Assembly: GCA_019155205.2 (NCBI GenBank)
Contig: JAHNZQ020000172.1
Location: 207,810-271,809, forward strand
From: Gracilaria vermiculophylla
Taxonomy: Eukaryota > Rhodophyta > Florideophyceae > Gracilariales > Gracilariaceae
DNA: 64,000 nt
Direction of reading: 5' to 3'
Below are positions 33,106 to 43,781 of this stretch, piece by piece. Below the pieces are notes generated by a model. That model searched no databases, was not told where the DNA came from, and saw nothing but the letters and a program-made list of their open reading frames with translations. Position numbers and translations under genes: made by a program. Every line of letters starts with the position of its first letter. Positions within the stretch are counted from its first letter, which is position 1.

Positions 33106-34732
33106 TGACTCTTTGCTTTGCACAGAGCGTATCGCTTTCCTCGGAGAATCTGCAAAACTGCTTGTCCACAAACTTGCTATTTTTAGTTTGAGAAATTCTA
33201 AATCGCTATCTTCATTATCCTTTTATGATAAAAACTTGTTTCTCGAATTTTGTTTTCAATAAAGATTGCTTTTTCAATTATGTTCAGCTTCTTTGTTGTA
33301 GAATCCATAAAACAATAATTTTTGTTGTCTTATCCGAGAAATGTTCGGACTTTTGACTATGCATCCCATTTGATTCTTTCATTATTTGGAATAAAAACAG
33401 ACGCTTTGCATCCAAACACACGTAAGTTAGAAACATCAGGATTTTTTCCCCACAATTTCGAAGACAATTTGTCGGTGAAGCATTTCTTAACTCATGTGCT
33501 GTTTGAGTTGTTTCTGCTCAAAACGATTTTGAAATATTTTCGAAATATAGCATAACTTTTACTTTCTGGCAAACAAATCTACTTCATGTTTTTGCAATTT
33601 TATTCATTTGAGGCTTGTAAAGTACCTAAAGTAATGCATCTGTTGGCTAGTGTGTTAATCCTTTTCTACTTGGGATATTTTGAAATGCTTAGGAAATATA
33701 TAAATATATATATATGTTTTACAGTCATTTTTAATTCTTTTCACGGTTTTTTCTTCTTGATTTTTTATTATATTGACGAAATTATTTGTCATATGCAGAG
33801 TCTTGAATATGGAGTTTAGAACATACAGAAACGATTTTGTAGTTAAGTCATCAAGAAAAGTAAGGAAATACGATTTTCCACCTTTTCACGATTTACGTAT
33901 AAGACAAAATAAGTCTAAATGAATAAGTTCCGGTTTTTTGTTGAAAAGAATTTTTCCTGTGACATGAAATACTTTTAAAGTCACTATTCAAATAGCACAT
34001 TTCAGGTATGATCTTATATCTTCGTTTGCTGGCAAACCATGTGCCGTTTAGTTAGAAACATTTTTTTCTAAAGTATTTTTTCAAAGATGTCCTAATCTTG
34101 CGTGTCATAGATTTTTTCCCGTAAATGTGACTTCATATGCTGAAATACATTCCATGATAATCTGTGAGGTTGTAAAGCTATACGTTTCATGGTCGTTTCT
34201 GATTTTGAAGAATCTTTCATTTGAAATTTTTAATGTTACCGAACATAAACTATCCTTGAAATAGATTTGACATCCTCGTTCATCTATTTGCGTAATAGAT
34301 AATATATTTGTATCAATTTATGGTACATGCAGTACATCTTGGAGTAGTGCAGATAATACTTTGTCATTCAGTAATATTCCCATATTAATATTTCTTTTCT
34401 TCGTAGAATACACTGTTGTTCCGTCTCCAAGTCTATTTCTGTAGGGTCTAAATATTAGATATTATATTCCGTGAATTCTTTTTGGTCATTTGTCATTTGG
34501 AGGGACGCGCCAGAGTCTAGGCACCATGTCCAAATAATTTTATAAAATCCTTGTTTGCCATTCAGAATATTCCACTGTTCTCATCTGTTTTTTTCTGTAG
34601 GCTTTATGGGTTTGTTTCACAATTCACAACATGTCTTATGTTTTTCAAAGACTGTACAGGTGTATGGGAAAGAACTATTCTTTCCAAAAAAAACAATTGG
34701 AATCGAATTTGAATAGTCCAGATTCATCAACC
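33106..34732. other. AT-rich intergenic
   Basis: No supported gene. Confidence 0.55.
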
Positions 34733-35030
34733 CATCAATCACGAACACGAATGCTTTGATGAAGTCATGACAAGGAGGCAATGATCAGTAATAATCCTGC
34801 ATCCTCAACTACGAGGCTCTGAATATCTCGCTTCAAAAAGTACAGCTGTTAATTCATGGCTGTCGTTGGGCAGCTCAGTATCATCATCACATCAATCACG
34901 ACACGAATGCTTTGATGAAGTCATAACAAAGAGGCAATGTTCAGCAATAATAATGCACCCCGAAGATACGAGGCTTTTAGCATCTCGCAGCTTCAAAAAA
35001 AGCCGCTGGAAATTCACGGCCGTAGTTCAC
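34733..35030 (+). repeat. Tandem duplication of about 140 bp upstream of a secreted-protein gene
   Basis: The blocks 34733..34868 and 34890..35030 share CATCAATCACG, ACACGAATGCTTTGATGAAG and several later segments at roughly 80 percent by eye. The second copy ends about 190 bases before the start of the secreted-protein gene, so it may lie in its promoter region. Confidence 0.7.
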
Positions 35031-35222
35031 ACGAATGCAAACCACATTGTACAGAAGCATCCTCCTCCATTGAGATCCAAAACATTGCTATATAAACGCG
35101 AAGAAAGTAGTCCATGAGAGAACGTGGAAGAAGGCAGTTAGAATTCAGTCTTTCAGGAAATCGATCAAAAGCTGACCAAGACCTCAATTTACAAGCCAAG
35201 CGGATCCAAACAAAGTACCAGG

Positions 35223-35762
35223 ATGATCAAGATCACAGTCATATTCATTTGTGCTTTGATTTTCAACGCAAGCGCTTCATGGCTTCCTTACATGCGCGCT
35301 GGAAAATATATAACGACAGGCGGTTGGTTCAGCGAAGAATATGGGGGACTTTCGCCTCGCGAGACGTCGTTGATAGCTGGCATAATGTGCTCCAGTCATT
35401 TTTGCGATTTGAAGCAACTCATTACTGTGCACATCGACCATTCAGAAACGGTGACTTATGCGGGATACTGGACGTCATGGATAAGCTCAGATGGTCAGAA
35501 GGCCGTCACTTGTCCCACTGGTATGGTCATGAACGGCGTGCAATGCAGTGGTGATTACTGCAAAGAACTCAGGCTGCAGTGCGGGCGCTTGGTATCTGGT
35601 TTCCGAGTGAGCGAAAGTGATATAAAAGATGGAGATTGGGTTTCTGAGGAGCGTGTGGTAGGACTTTGCGAAGATGGATACTATGCCCGAGGCATGGAAT
35701 GCTTTGGAGAAAACTGCGACTTTGTGAAGTTGATTTGCGCTCGCGTGGATCAATGGCAGTAA
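35223..35762 (+). CDS. Secreted protein with three Cys-rich repeats
   Basis: A 179-residue single-exon ORF with an ATG start. It opens with a signal peptide (IKITVIFICALIFNASA), then three related repeats of about 45 residues. Each has a WxS or WFS start, then a G-hydrophobic-x-C element and a CxGxxC unit, and a final L-x-C: MCSSHFCDLKQL, VQCSGDYCKELRLQC and MECFGENCDFVKLIC. The first repeat has lost some cysteines. The pattern suggests a small disulphide-linked beta repeat in an extracellular protein, but I cannot name the family. There is no membrane segment or glycosylphosphatidylinositol signal. A tandem duplication lies just upstream. Confidence 0.78.
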   Translation: MIKITVIFICALIFNASASWLPYMRAGKYITTGGWFSEEYGGLSPRETSLIAGIMCSSHFCDLKQLITVHIDHSETVTYAGYWTSWISSDGQKAVTCPTGMVMNGVQCSGDYCKELRLQCGRLVSGFRVSESDIKDGDWVSEERVVGLCEDGYYARGMECFGENCDFVKLICARVDQWQ

Positions 35763-36111
35763 GAAATGAAAGAAAAATACAACCCTGAAATGAATCAGAG
35801 TTTTGTTATATATTTATAATGTCGATGCTATCATTGAGTTTTATCAGCGATGGCGCTTCTCGATGTTAAGTCGTCGACGAAAAATTAGATACAGATTGCA
35901 AACCCATGTTCTTTTCACAGTCCTTATCTTTGAAATGATTAGTAAAAGTGCGAGCAGATCAATAAACGTATCTATTTCAATTGGGGGGAATAAAAGCTGC
36001 AATGGACATCGACCTCATGTTCACTGATGTTGTTCAATGGTCCATGCCTTTGGCGTTCAACTTGGGGGACCATGTGAGGCTTACCGTGTCGCGCCGAAAA
36101 AGGACAAGTCA
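35763..36111. other. Intergenic
   Basis: Downstream flank of the triple-repeat gene. No supported gene. Confidence 0.5.
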
Positions 36112-36245
36112 TTAAATGATAAAGTCTGTTTCAAAATTATAGGACACCTGGCATTTTGATGCAAATCATCGTTTTTAGTACTGTAGTGCTACCAAAATTA
36201 GTTTTCAAAAAACTTCAAGTTAAAAAACCGTTTCAAAATCATAGG
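36112..36245 (-). repeat. Tc3-family terminal region, inverted, cut by assembly gap
   Basis: It contains complemented copies of the subterminal motif at both sides (TTTCAAAATTATAGGACA and CCGTTTCAAAATCATAGG), with interior text matching the 3' flank of the Tc3 copy at 16.8 kb. The sequence stops at the N run. No transposase is seen. Confidence 0.7.
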
Positions 36246-36345
36246 NNNNNNNNNNNNNNNNNNNNNNNNNNNNNNNNNNNNNNNNNNNNNNNNNNNNNNN
36301 NNNNNNNNNNNNNNNNNNNNNNNNNNNNNNNNNNNNNNNNNNNNN
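36246..36345. other. Assembly gap (100 N)
   Basis: A run of 100 N, with a Tc3 end on the left and an LTR fragment on the right. Confidence 0.99.
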
Positions 36346-36471
36346 GATACTGTAGCGCACGCAGGCAATATTATGCACCACGTGGCCCAGCTAATAAATT
36401 ACGAACCCTCCTTAGGAATATTATGCCATAAGGCCAAACCACCATAATTCCGTAGGAGCCACTGTACTACA
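36346..36471 (-). repeat. LTR fragment (family of 43229..43781), cut by assembly gap
   Basis: Reverse complement of the start of the LTR at 43229: it ends with GGAGCCACTGTACTACA, the complement of that LTR's TGTAGTACAGTGGCTCC. The rest of the LTR is missing at the gap. This is the counterpart of the fragment at 15310..15594. Confidence 0.75.
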
Positions 36472-37389
36472 GTTTTCGCGCTATTTCCAATACTTTTCTT
36501 TTAATCAAAACCTGTTCAGAATGGCCTGTAATGGCCATAAATCACTCTAACGAGTACGGATTATTCGTTTTCAAGAGGGTTGAAGTAAATCTAACGCGTG
36601 ACTATCTGCGTGGCATTAGTCCATAGCAAGCGAAGAACGTTTTTCATTGCTATAGACTACTAAACGGCCGCTCTATCTTTGTGAAAAACCAGTTTACATT
36701 TCTGATAAGATATGTAAGCTTTTATAAAACGTTGTGTTAAAGCATTTGAAAGCCTTCTTAAGTCTGTAATGCTTACTGAGAAGGCTTTGTACGTAGTTGT
36801 TTTCATCTAGAATCCAGTACATAGCATTATATGAGCTCTAATAAAACTTATCTATGTTCAAATTTTATTTGATGTTTGTTGCTTATGATATCAATATGTA
36901 AAACACTGTTGTTCATCCTAATCAAAGTTTTACTTATTTTCAAATGCATTCTTTTTGCAGCTGACTTTATTTTCAATGCTCATTGCATACTGTGGCACCA
37001 ATATTTGTTTATTTTCAGCTTTCAAAAGGAAACGTTGTTCAGTTTTATAAACCGAAAGAACTTTGAAGCGTTTTTCATTACCATTTTATTCAATTTTTGT
37101 AAACAATTCTTTCTTTTCATGGGTTAATGAGTGCAAAACACATTGTCAAGACAATATTCTTGCAAAACGTTATACTCATTGTTTTAGATGAGCATTATTA
37201 AGCTATCAATAAATCTTTATGTTTATATTACAGTAAATATTGAATAAACTGGTACAAAAATGAGAACAATGGCCTAGATCCAAGATACTATTTGAAGTAC
37301 TGTGTTGTAAGCTTTTATTTCATAAGATCTTGTGCCTTTTTGAGGAAAGAAAGCAACATGATGTGGAAATAATCACGCGCGAGTTGGAA
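36472..37389. other. AT-rich intergenic or non-coding element interior
   Basis: No supported gene. It may be the interior of a non-autonomous Tc1/mariner element ending at 37510, but no matching left end was found. Confidence 0.45.
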
Positions 37390-37510
37390 GTGTCCTATAC
37401 TTTTGAAACGCGTTTTTGAGGGTTTTAACGAAGGGGGGGTGGCTACAGTAGGCAAAAATCCATATTTTGGCGCGCTTTTGCACTGTCCTATACTTTTGAA
37501 ACGCACTGTA
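37390..37510 (+). repeat. Tc1/mariner terminal repeat with duplicated motif
   Basis: It holds two direct copies of TGTCCTATACTTTTGAAACG about 105 bases apart, the second running into CACTGTA. Ending at CACTG next to TA is typical of Tc1/mariner insertion sites, and two spaced motifs recall the double transposase sites of Tc3. No transposase is attached. Confidence 0.7.
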
Positions 37511-37609
37511 CCTCGGCTACCCAGATTCCTCCAACCACTGTTCTCTTGAGTGATGGAAATTTCCCATCACTCAAGAGACTGTGGTTGGAGGAATCTGGGT
37601 AGCCGAGGT
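37510..37609. repeat. Near-perfect inverted repeat of about 50-bp arms
   Basis: The arms begin ACCTCGGCTACCCAGATTCC and pair almost completely around a short AAATTT-like centre, with two small differences. The left arm starts exactly where the Tc1/mariner end stops. A fold-back element or a palindrome made at a transposon excision or insertion is possible. Confidence 0.9.
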
Positions 37610-37842
37610 AGCCCAGGGGATAGTCTAAGATGCCCCGTTTGGAGGAATGTGTGAATTCATGTGATCAGTGAGCAAACCATTTCTGGTCGATTAACGCTCC
37701 CTTGGGGATAAATACGGATGTACGGCTCCGTCCCGCGAGGATAGAATTCTTCAACATTCTTGCCGCTACGAGTGGAAGCCACTCTGCTCGGAGCGGTCGC
37801 CCTCGCACTCTGCAAAAGCTGCCGCTCTTGTGACACATACTC

Positions 37843-40374
37843 TTAACGTTGTTTATACCAGATGCGCGAGTTCCGTCCGCTTGACGTACTCGAAGACGGC
37901 GCAGTGCTGGCCTCAACCGGTGGCCGATCAGCCTGGTCGCCGTGAAGCTCAATCGCCCTCCACACGCTCTCCACTTTCTCCGCAACTGCGGCGCACCGGG
38001 AGATCCACGGCGATCGAAGACAGTCCGCTATACTCGCCCGATCCTCCGGATTCTTTTGAAGCAGCGCTGAAATTAGGCTGCGCACATCACTCGGCACATT
38101 CGATTCGCTTGGAAAGCTTAGCTCCTCGGTACAGATAATATCATACATTTCAAATACCGAATGGGCGATGAACGGTGCTTGACCGTAAATCATGTAGTAC
38201 AATGTGGCTCCAAGTGACCACATGTCCGCCTTGAGAAGGTCCACAGCGTGCTTGGGAGCACTATCGGAAATTGCCACCTCAGGCGCTGTGAAGGCTGGCG
38301 TGCCGGCAGTAGAGTGCCTTGTCGCAGGGGTGCCATCTGACGCAGGTTTGCACTTCACCGCCGCTCCGAAATCAGATATCTTCACCGTCCCGTCTCCGGC
38401 CTCCAGCAGGTTGTCGGGTTTGATGTCACGGTGCGCAATGCTCATGTGTTGCAGATACTCAATACCCGCGAGCACATCCACAAACGCACGTCTGGCGCGA
38501 TCCAAAGTCAGCGGGTCTGCCCCTTTCAGCTTGGCAGAACTCATGATGGGGCCGCGCGACACAAACTCTAGGATCAAGAAAAAGCGATCATCCTGAGTGT
38601 CATTGTACACGCCGATGTACTGCATGACATTCTCGTGCCGAAGCGACTCCATCACTTGGATTTCACTGACGTCCTTTGCCTCCAGTTCCGTCACCTGCTT
38701 CGGATTGACATAAACGCCATTCACCGGGATGCTGCGAATACGTTTGCTGATCATGGCCTTGCTGAGCACCTTGACGGCATAAAACTGGCGATTGTGTACG
38801 GACAGCGCCAGCTTGACCTTGCCGAAGGAGCCCCTGCCAATGGTACCGAGCAGGATGTAGTCCGCCAGCCGCTTCCTTGACTCCACCTTCTTGCCGTTCC
38901 ACGAGTCGGTCAGCGGGTCGTAGTTCTCCCTCTGCCGCACCAGGCGGTCGCGCGACTTGACGGTGGCGTACGCGGGCGTCAGGCAGCACAGCCCGCTGAG
39001 CCAGATGTCGGCGCTGCCCTTGGACGCGAACAGAAACTCGACGCTCTTGCGCGCGTCGCTGAACTCCATGCTCACCTCGCGCTCCGAGCCCTTGAGCTTG
39101 CTCACGTGGCACAGCGGCAGCCGCTCGACGACGGGCGCGTTGCGCTTCTTGGCGTGCGTGTAGCGCAGCTCGCAGAGGTCGGCGGTGAGCCACAGGTGGA
39201 TTTGGGGGTGGTGCATGAAGGTGCGCCGCTTGTTGACGGTGGCGCCCTTGAGCATTTCCAGAACGCACTCGAGGAAGGATCTGGTTTTGCTGGTGGGCAC
39301 CGGCGCCGGGTGGTAGGTGCGCGGCGAGAAGTACCGGCCGGCGCACGGGGAGGCGTACAGAGAAAACGCCGGGGCGTGGGCGGAGTGGGGAGGCGGCTGC
39401 GAGTGCGGCGGCGGACTTGGCGGGCGATCCCTGCCGAGCGAAAACGAGGACGCGTGCGTGGGGGTTCTCGGGGCTGCCGAAGAGGAGGACGAGGGGGTCG
39501 GGAGGTGCGCGACATACGACGGTTGGGATGTGCACGACGTGGATGGTATGGATGAGGAATAGGTAGTGTTTCTGTTAGAAAGGCTGCTTGGCAGCGAGTT
39601 GTTGACTGTTGGCTGAAGGTTGTTCTCGCTGGAGGTGGGTTGGTGCGGTTGCTGCACGATGGCGGAGAGTTTGAAGCTGTTTAGGAGAGCGGCGGAGGGG
39701 CGAGGGCGTCGCACTATTTTTTTAAGCGTGCGAGAGTTGTTGGAGGGTTCGTTGCGAGCGGGCAGTGAGGCGGAGTGTGAACTGGCGACAGATACAGAGG
39801 AGGGCGCCGTGGCGGAGTTGGGGTGCGGCAGGCTGAGGTGAAAGGAAACATTTCTGGGCGGGGACGGAACGGCGGCATGGTGCAGGTGGTGCGGGGTGGT
39901 GGTGGTGGTGGTGATGGTGGTGGTGATGGTGGTGGTAGTGGAGGGGGCGTTTACGGTGAGGGCTGGGCGATCCGGCAACGAGAGCGAGTGAGCGGCGGGG
40001 CGGGGGTTAGAAATCAAGGCGGTGTGCTGGTGACTGTGGGCAGCGGCGTCGTGGGCGTGTTGGTGTGCGTGGTCGGCGGTGCCATGGAGGTGGTGTTGAA
40101 GGTGCTGGTCACCGGCTTGGGTGGGAACGGGGGCGTGTTGCGCGTGGGACGAGGAGGACGGGGCGGAGGGCGTGAGCGGCAGGTTGTGCGGGTGGGAGTG
40201 ATGCTCGGCGCGGACGCGGGCGGGGGGGGAGGCAGAGCGGTGCAACGGGCTGACGGAGGGCGGGGACGTGGGCGGCGAGGGCGGGAAGTTGTGATGGTTC
40301 GGCACGCAGGTGTGGGGGGAGAGTCGGGGTGAATGGTGCGAGTGTGATGGCGGCGGCGGCGGCTTGGGGTGCAT
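37843..40374 (-). CDS. Ser/Thr protein kinase with PH-like domain and disordered head
   Basis: I favour the ATG at 40374 (843 residues). The same frame stays open to an ATG at 40950 (1035 residues), but that part is GC-rich and compositionally odd. The first 400 residues are Ser/Pro/His/Thr-rich and disordered. A PH-like segment follows (KGATVNKRRTFMHH to IWLSGLCCL, about residues 400-480). The kinase domain is at about 508-794: GRGSFGKV loop, lysine in YAVKVLSK, HRDIKPDN catalytic loop, DFG, APE, and DMWSLGATLYYMIYG. The insert before helix C (NGVYVNPKQVTELE) recalls kinases of the CaMKK/LKB1-type AMPK-activating group, which is the best guess for its role. All catalytic residues are present, so it should be active. 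No intron is seen. Confidence 0.9.
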   Translation of the reverse strand: MHPKPPPPPSHSHHSPRLSPHTCVPNHHNFPPSPPTSPPSVSPLHRSASPPARVRAEHHSHPHNLPLTPSAPSSSSHAQHAPVPTQAGDQHLQHHLHGTADHAHQHAHDAAAHSHQHTALISNPRPAAHSLSLPDRPALTVNAPSTTTTITTTITTTTTTPHHLHHAAVPSPPRNVSFHLSLPHPNSATAPSSVSVASSHSASLPARNEPSNNSRTLKKIVRRPRPSAALLNSFKLSAIVQQPHQPTSSENNLQPTVNNSLPSSLSNRNTTYSSSIPSTSCTSQPSYVAHLPTPSSSSSAAPRTPTHASSFSLGRDRPPSPPPHSQPPPHSAHAPAFSLYASPCAGRYFSPRTYHPAPVPTSKTRSFLECVLEMLKGATVNKRRTFMHHPQIHLWLTADLCELRYTHAKKRNAPVVERLPLCHVSKLKGSEREVSMEFSDARKSVEFLFASKGSADIWLSGLCCLTPAYATVKSRDRLVRQRENYDPLTDSWNGKKVESRKRLADYILLGTIGRGSFGKVKLALSVHNRQFYAVKVLSKAMISKRIRSIPVNGVYVNPKQVTELEAKDVSEIQVMESLRHENVMQYIGVYNDTQDDRFFLILEFVSRGPIMSSAKLKGADPLTLDRARRAFVDVLAGIEYLQHMSIAHRDIKPDNLLEAGDGTVKISDFGAAVKCKPASDGTPATRHSTAGTPAFTAPEVAISDSAPKHAVDLLKADMWSLGATLYYMIYGQAPFIAHSVFEMYDIICTEELSFPSESNVPSDVRSLISALLQKNPEDRASIADCLRSPWISRCAAVAEKVESVWRAIELHGDQADRPPVEASTAPSSSTSSGRNSRIWYKQR

Positions 40375-40950
40375 CACGGTCTGCTCCGGAAGGGAGAGAC
40401 AGTGCGGGGCGACGGGCGACGGGCGACGGGCGGGGAGAGAGAGGCGGAGGGTGGGAGCGGGGGAGCGGGAGGCGGGGGGTGGGAGCGGGGGAGCGGGAGG
40501 CGGAGGGTGGGAGCGGGGGAGCGAGGAGGGGGGGGCGGAAGTTGGGGTGGAGGCGGATGGGAGTGGAGGCGCGCAGGCGCGCACTTGGATGTGTGGTTTT
40601 GGCGCGCGCGAGTTGGAGAAATGGAACGAGGCGGGGCTGCACTGCCGCGGCGCGGCGGCGCGGGCGCATGATTGGATGCGCGCGCGGCGGCTAGCGGCTT
40701 GGCGCGGCGCATGCAACGCGCGCGCTGCAAGCGGCGCGCGCGTGCGCCGCACGTGCGCGCTGCGCCGCCTCGCGGCGGCGGCGGCGGCGGCGGCGCAACA
40801 GCCCAGTTTGGCGGCGGGCCACTTTTGGCGCCAAGCGCCCTCGCCAAGTGTCCCGCGCGTATCGCCGCCGCCAGCCGCCGCATATCTCGGCGCCGGTCGC
40901 GCGCTGCGCTCGCCGCTCAAATGTAACTCGCGCTCAATCAACTTGCACAT
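40375..40950 (-). promoter_or_regulatory. GC-rich leader of the kinase gene, tandem purine repeats
   Basis: The base composition jumps from AT-rich to very GC-rich with many CpGs. Around 40430-40530 a unit containing GGTGGGAGCGGGGGAGCG repeats about three times. It may be a 5' untranslated region or promoter, or an extended coding head, since all minus-strand frames stay open here. The sharp edge at about 40930 is the likely upstream limit. Confidence 0.45.
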
Positions 40951-41245
40951 GTTTTGTTTTAAACTCAAAATCCATTTCCCCAATTTCCCACTAAACTCCG
41001 AATTTAACACAAAAACGTTTTGTTAAGGCTGTAAGCTCCGCTACACAAGTGTAAGCGTTTGTAATTTTTTGGATTTCGTTCAACGCGACAGCTTGCTTTC
41101 AAACATGTCTTGTTCATTTCAGACCCCTCTATTCTCCCTTGGAATATGTACTGCAAATCAGACACGTGTCTCAGTTGTCTAGTGCCCTGCATAATCCTCA
41201 CGTCAGACTATCTACACGTGGTACAGCGCGTGACGTTCGAGTGGG

Positions 41246-41413
41246 TCACTCTGACAGACGTAGTCGCTGGAAATGCGTGAGGGCGCGACTCTTCGCCGCT
41301 GCACCGTAGCCGTAAATGGCGATAAAAAATAGAATGTAAGGCAGCGCGAGAATATCAAAGCCGATCACGGTGGCAGTGAAGGTAGAATGCGCAACAGGCA
41401 GCAGGCGCCACAT
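41246..41413 (-). CDS. Possible small single-pass membrane protein
   Basis: An ATG-started ORF of 55 residues with one good membrane segment (FDILALPYILFFIAIYGYG) followed by a basic tail (KSRALTHFQRLRLSE). The layout is like small subunits of mitochondrial or endoplasmic complexes, but I do not recognise it. The frame extends 22 codons further upstream with a GTAAAAC/ACCTGTCGACGCAG context, so it may also be a terminal exon. Confidence 0.35.
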   Translation of the reverse strand: MWRLLPVAHSTFTATVIGFDILALPYILFFIAIYGYGAAAKSRALTHFQRLRLSE

Positions 41414-41479
41414 GCCGTACTCGTCGCTATTTATGGGGGCGCATGGTCTGCGTCGACAGGTAAAACTTCGTATTCCCAA

Positions 41480-42440
41480 AAAATGCCCGCATCAATTGCA
41501 ATTCATAATAATGCGCACTTAAAATGCATTCCATAAAAATGCGCATATTAAATGCCTTGCAAAGCATCGCTATTACGACAAACCTAGCCCGTAATCAAAT
41601 TCCAACTGCAAATGTGCAATGCCTATCAATTTTGCGCGAATCAGACGCTGTGCAGCAGAAACTGTTGCTGTAGCAAAACGGCACGTGTTGAATTTGTTTT
41701 AAAAAATGAGGGAAACCGTTTTGTCTATTACTTAAAATTGTATTTTATAGACGTTTTCTAGACGCTCTCAATACAGCAAAAGACCTTTCTTTATCATTCA
41801 ACCCTCGATACTAGAAAAAACCAAAGTGTTTTGTTTATTAGTAAATTTTCAATAAAAAAAACATCGATTACTTCTGTACTCAACATTTCACCCTCCAATA
41901 TCATTTTGTAATAAGCTGTACGTGGTTTATTGCTTATGCATCCATTTTTTTGTAGTCATTTAGTTTGATGAAGCGACTACTATGCACGAGATGCGTCTAT
42001 GAAAATTTTATTTCTCAACTATGTAGATACCACCGATTTTGTATCATGAATCATTTCCTACATCTATACTAAGCATCACTGGGGCAGCGATAGTTTTCTC
42101 TGGCATAGAACAGCATTCAGTGTCACAATTTGAGTGCCAAAATGTTTTATGAGATCTGTTTGACACAGAAATTCTTTGGCTCGACTGACAAACATTCTCA
42201 ACTTTATTGCAATGGAACTTTTTCCTAAGCTATAAAGATATCCTTCTTATAAAACACAAGCATTTTCAAACCTATTTTAAATGATTGCCTCTAAAAAATT
42301 CACTTACATTTATAGAAAAAGACGAAAGCCTGTTTAGGAAATGCAGCACCTGTCGCAAAGATCCAGTTACATCGAATTCTCAAAACAAACTCTACATTAA
42401 AGAAGATCTTGAAAACATTTAGAGCGACTCTTGATTTTTC
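41480..42440. other. AT-rich intergenic
   Basis: No supported gene. Confidence 0.55.
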
Positions 42441-43228
42441 ATGCATTTTCATTCTTGTATCAAAGCGTTACAGTTCCTGAAACTTCGAAGGGAACTTCCC
42501 ATTCGCATCATTTTCAAGAATGGTTTTGAAGATATGATTCAGAATTCTTTTATTCAAAAATTGCGTTCTCATTATGGTCCATCGTTTATTATGAGAACCT
42601 CCTGCAGAGTAATGCCTCAAAAGGAAACGTACCACGAAGGATATTCGCAACCTTTCTCTCACGAGGTGGATCAGAGGCATAGCATCCTTCAGACGAGGCA
42701 CACCAGCCGGGCGTAACTCTGGGGTTAAGCCATCGCAACGGGTACAGGAGGAGGACCAATGGAGAAACAGGGGATCCCACAAGTCCTGTGATTGATGCTG
42801 TTTCTATGAGTTCGGTGAGATGGCTCTGTAATATATCAGGCTATCTTGTCGCGGCCGGGTGATATCCCGGGTGGCGTGGTTATCGGGCAAGCCGCGTTGA
42901 GCGTGTGGCAGATGTGGTTCAAAAAAGGATAAACCGGATGTTCGGTGGGGCTAAACTCGTACGAGAGCGAACCTGAATAAGGGAAACAATAGTCAGAGAA
43001 TGTTTTTTGGTGTCACGGGCGGTTGACTTCCATAGTGAAGTGCACGCCCGTTTTCAGGGTTGTTTCCGTATACAGAATTTTACCGAGGAGCTTGTGTTGG
43101 GTGGTTAATATGACTACGTCCCGCACAAGCGGATGGCGGCACAAGCCCTGCACATGTGGTACTAAGACTTCCTGGCAGAACCGGTGCCTGGAACAATGCA
43201 CGGGTGGTGGCCCAAAAGGCCGGATATA
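42441..43228. mobile_element. Unclassified degenerate retroelement sequence
   Basis: Short ORFs on both strands with retroelement-like composition end at the LTR start at 43229. No domain could be assigned confidently. Confidence 0.35.
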
Positions 43229-43781
43229 TGTAGTACAGTGGCTCCTAAGGAAATGTGGTGGTGTGGCTTTATGGTAAGATATCCCTCAGGAGGGCTTGTA
43301 TTTTATTAACTGAGCCACATGGTGAATAATTCGGCCCACGTGCGCTTCAGTATCCTTAAGGGACGGTAGAATTTATATTTATCTTAGTTAATTTGTGCTG
43401 GTAATTACTACAGCACTGAGACCTGCTGAGGAGGGCTCCCGGCTTGATACTTAACCTGCTGGTCGAGCTCCACCTATGGGGAAGTAAACCACGTACCCTT
43501 GAGTCTTCACTTACTTTGCCGGTTGGAGACTCTCGTCGATCCTCCTAAGGTTTCTAAGCCGCCGATCCCCAGGTCGCCTCGTAGCAGTGGCTGTAAGAGC
43601 AATGTCCGCCCAGCTAGTCTCTCAATCCGGTTGGTGTTTGCGGATACCCTTTAAGAATTCCACCGGCTTGTGACAGCGAATACCGGAGACCACCCATTGG
43701 AACTCGCGCCTTTGGAGTCATCAAATACTCCAAATGGACGTTGTGCTCTACTACCTCGGAAGGAGAACTGACAGTACTACA
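43229..43781 (+). repeat. LTR, 553 bp
   Basis: It begins TGTAGTAC and ends GTACTACA, an 8-base terminal inverted repeat with TG...CA ends, as in LTRs. Parts of the same unit occur inverted at 15310..15594 and 36346..36471. No target duplication flanks it (ATATA and AAACA), so it is either one end of a larger element or an old solo LTR. Its orientation relative to the nearby pol fragments is unclear. Confidence 0.75.

Noticed and set aside
32729..33262. Long polyproline and polyglycine ORFs across the poly(C) tract on both strands.
   Set aside because: They exist only because a C run has no stops in any frame.
38204..40900. Several plus-strand ORFs of 100-240 codons.
   Set aside because: Shadows of the GC-rich kinase gene on the minus strand.
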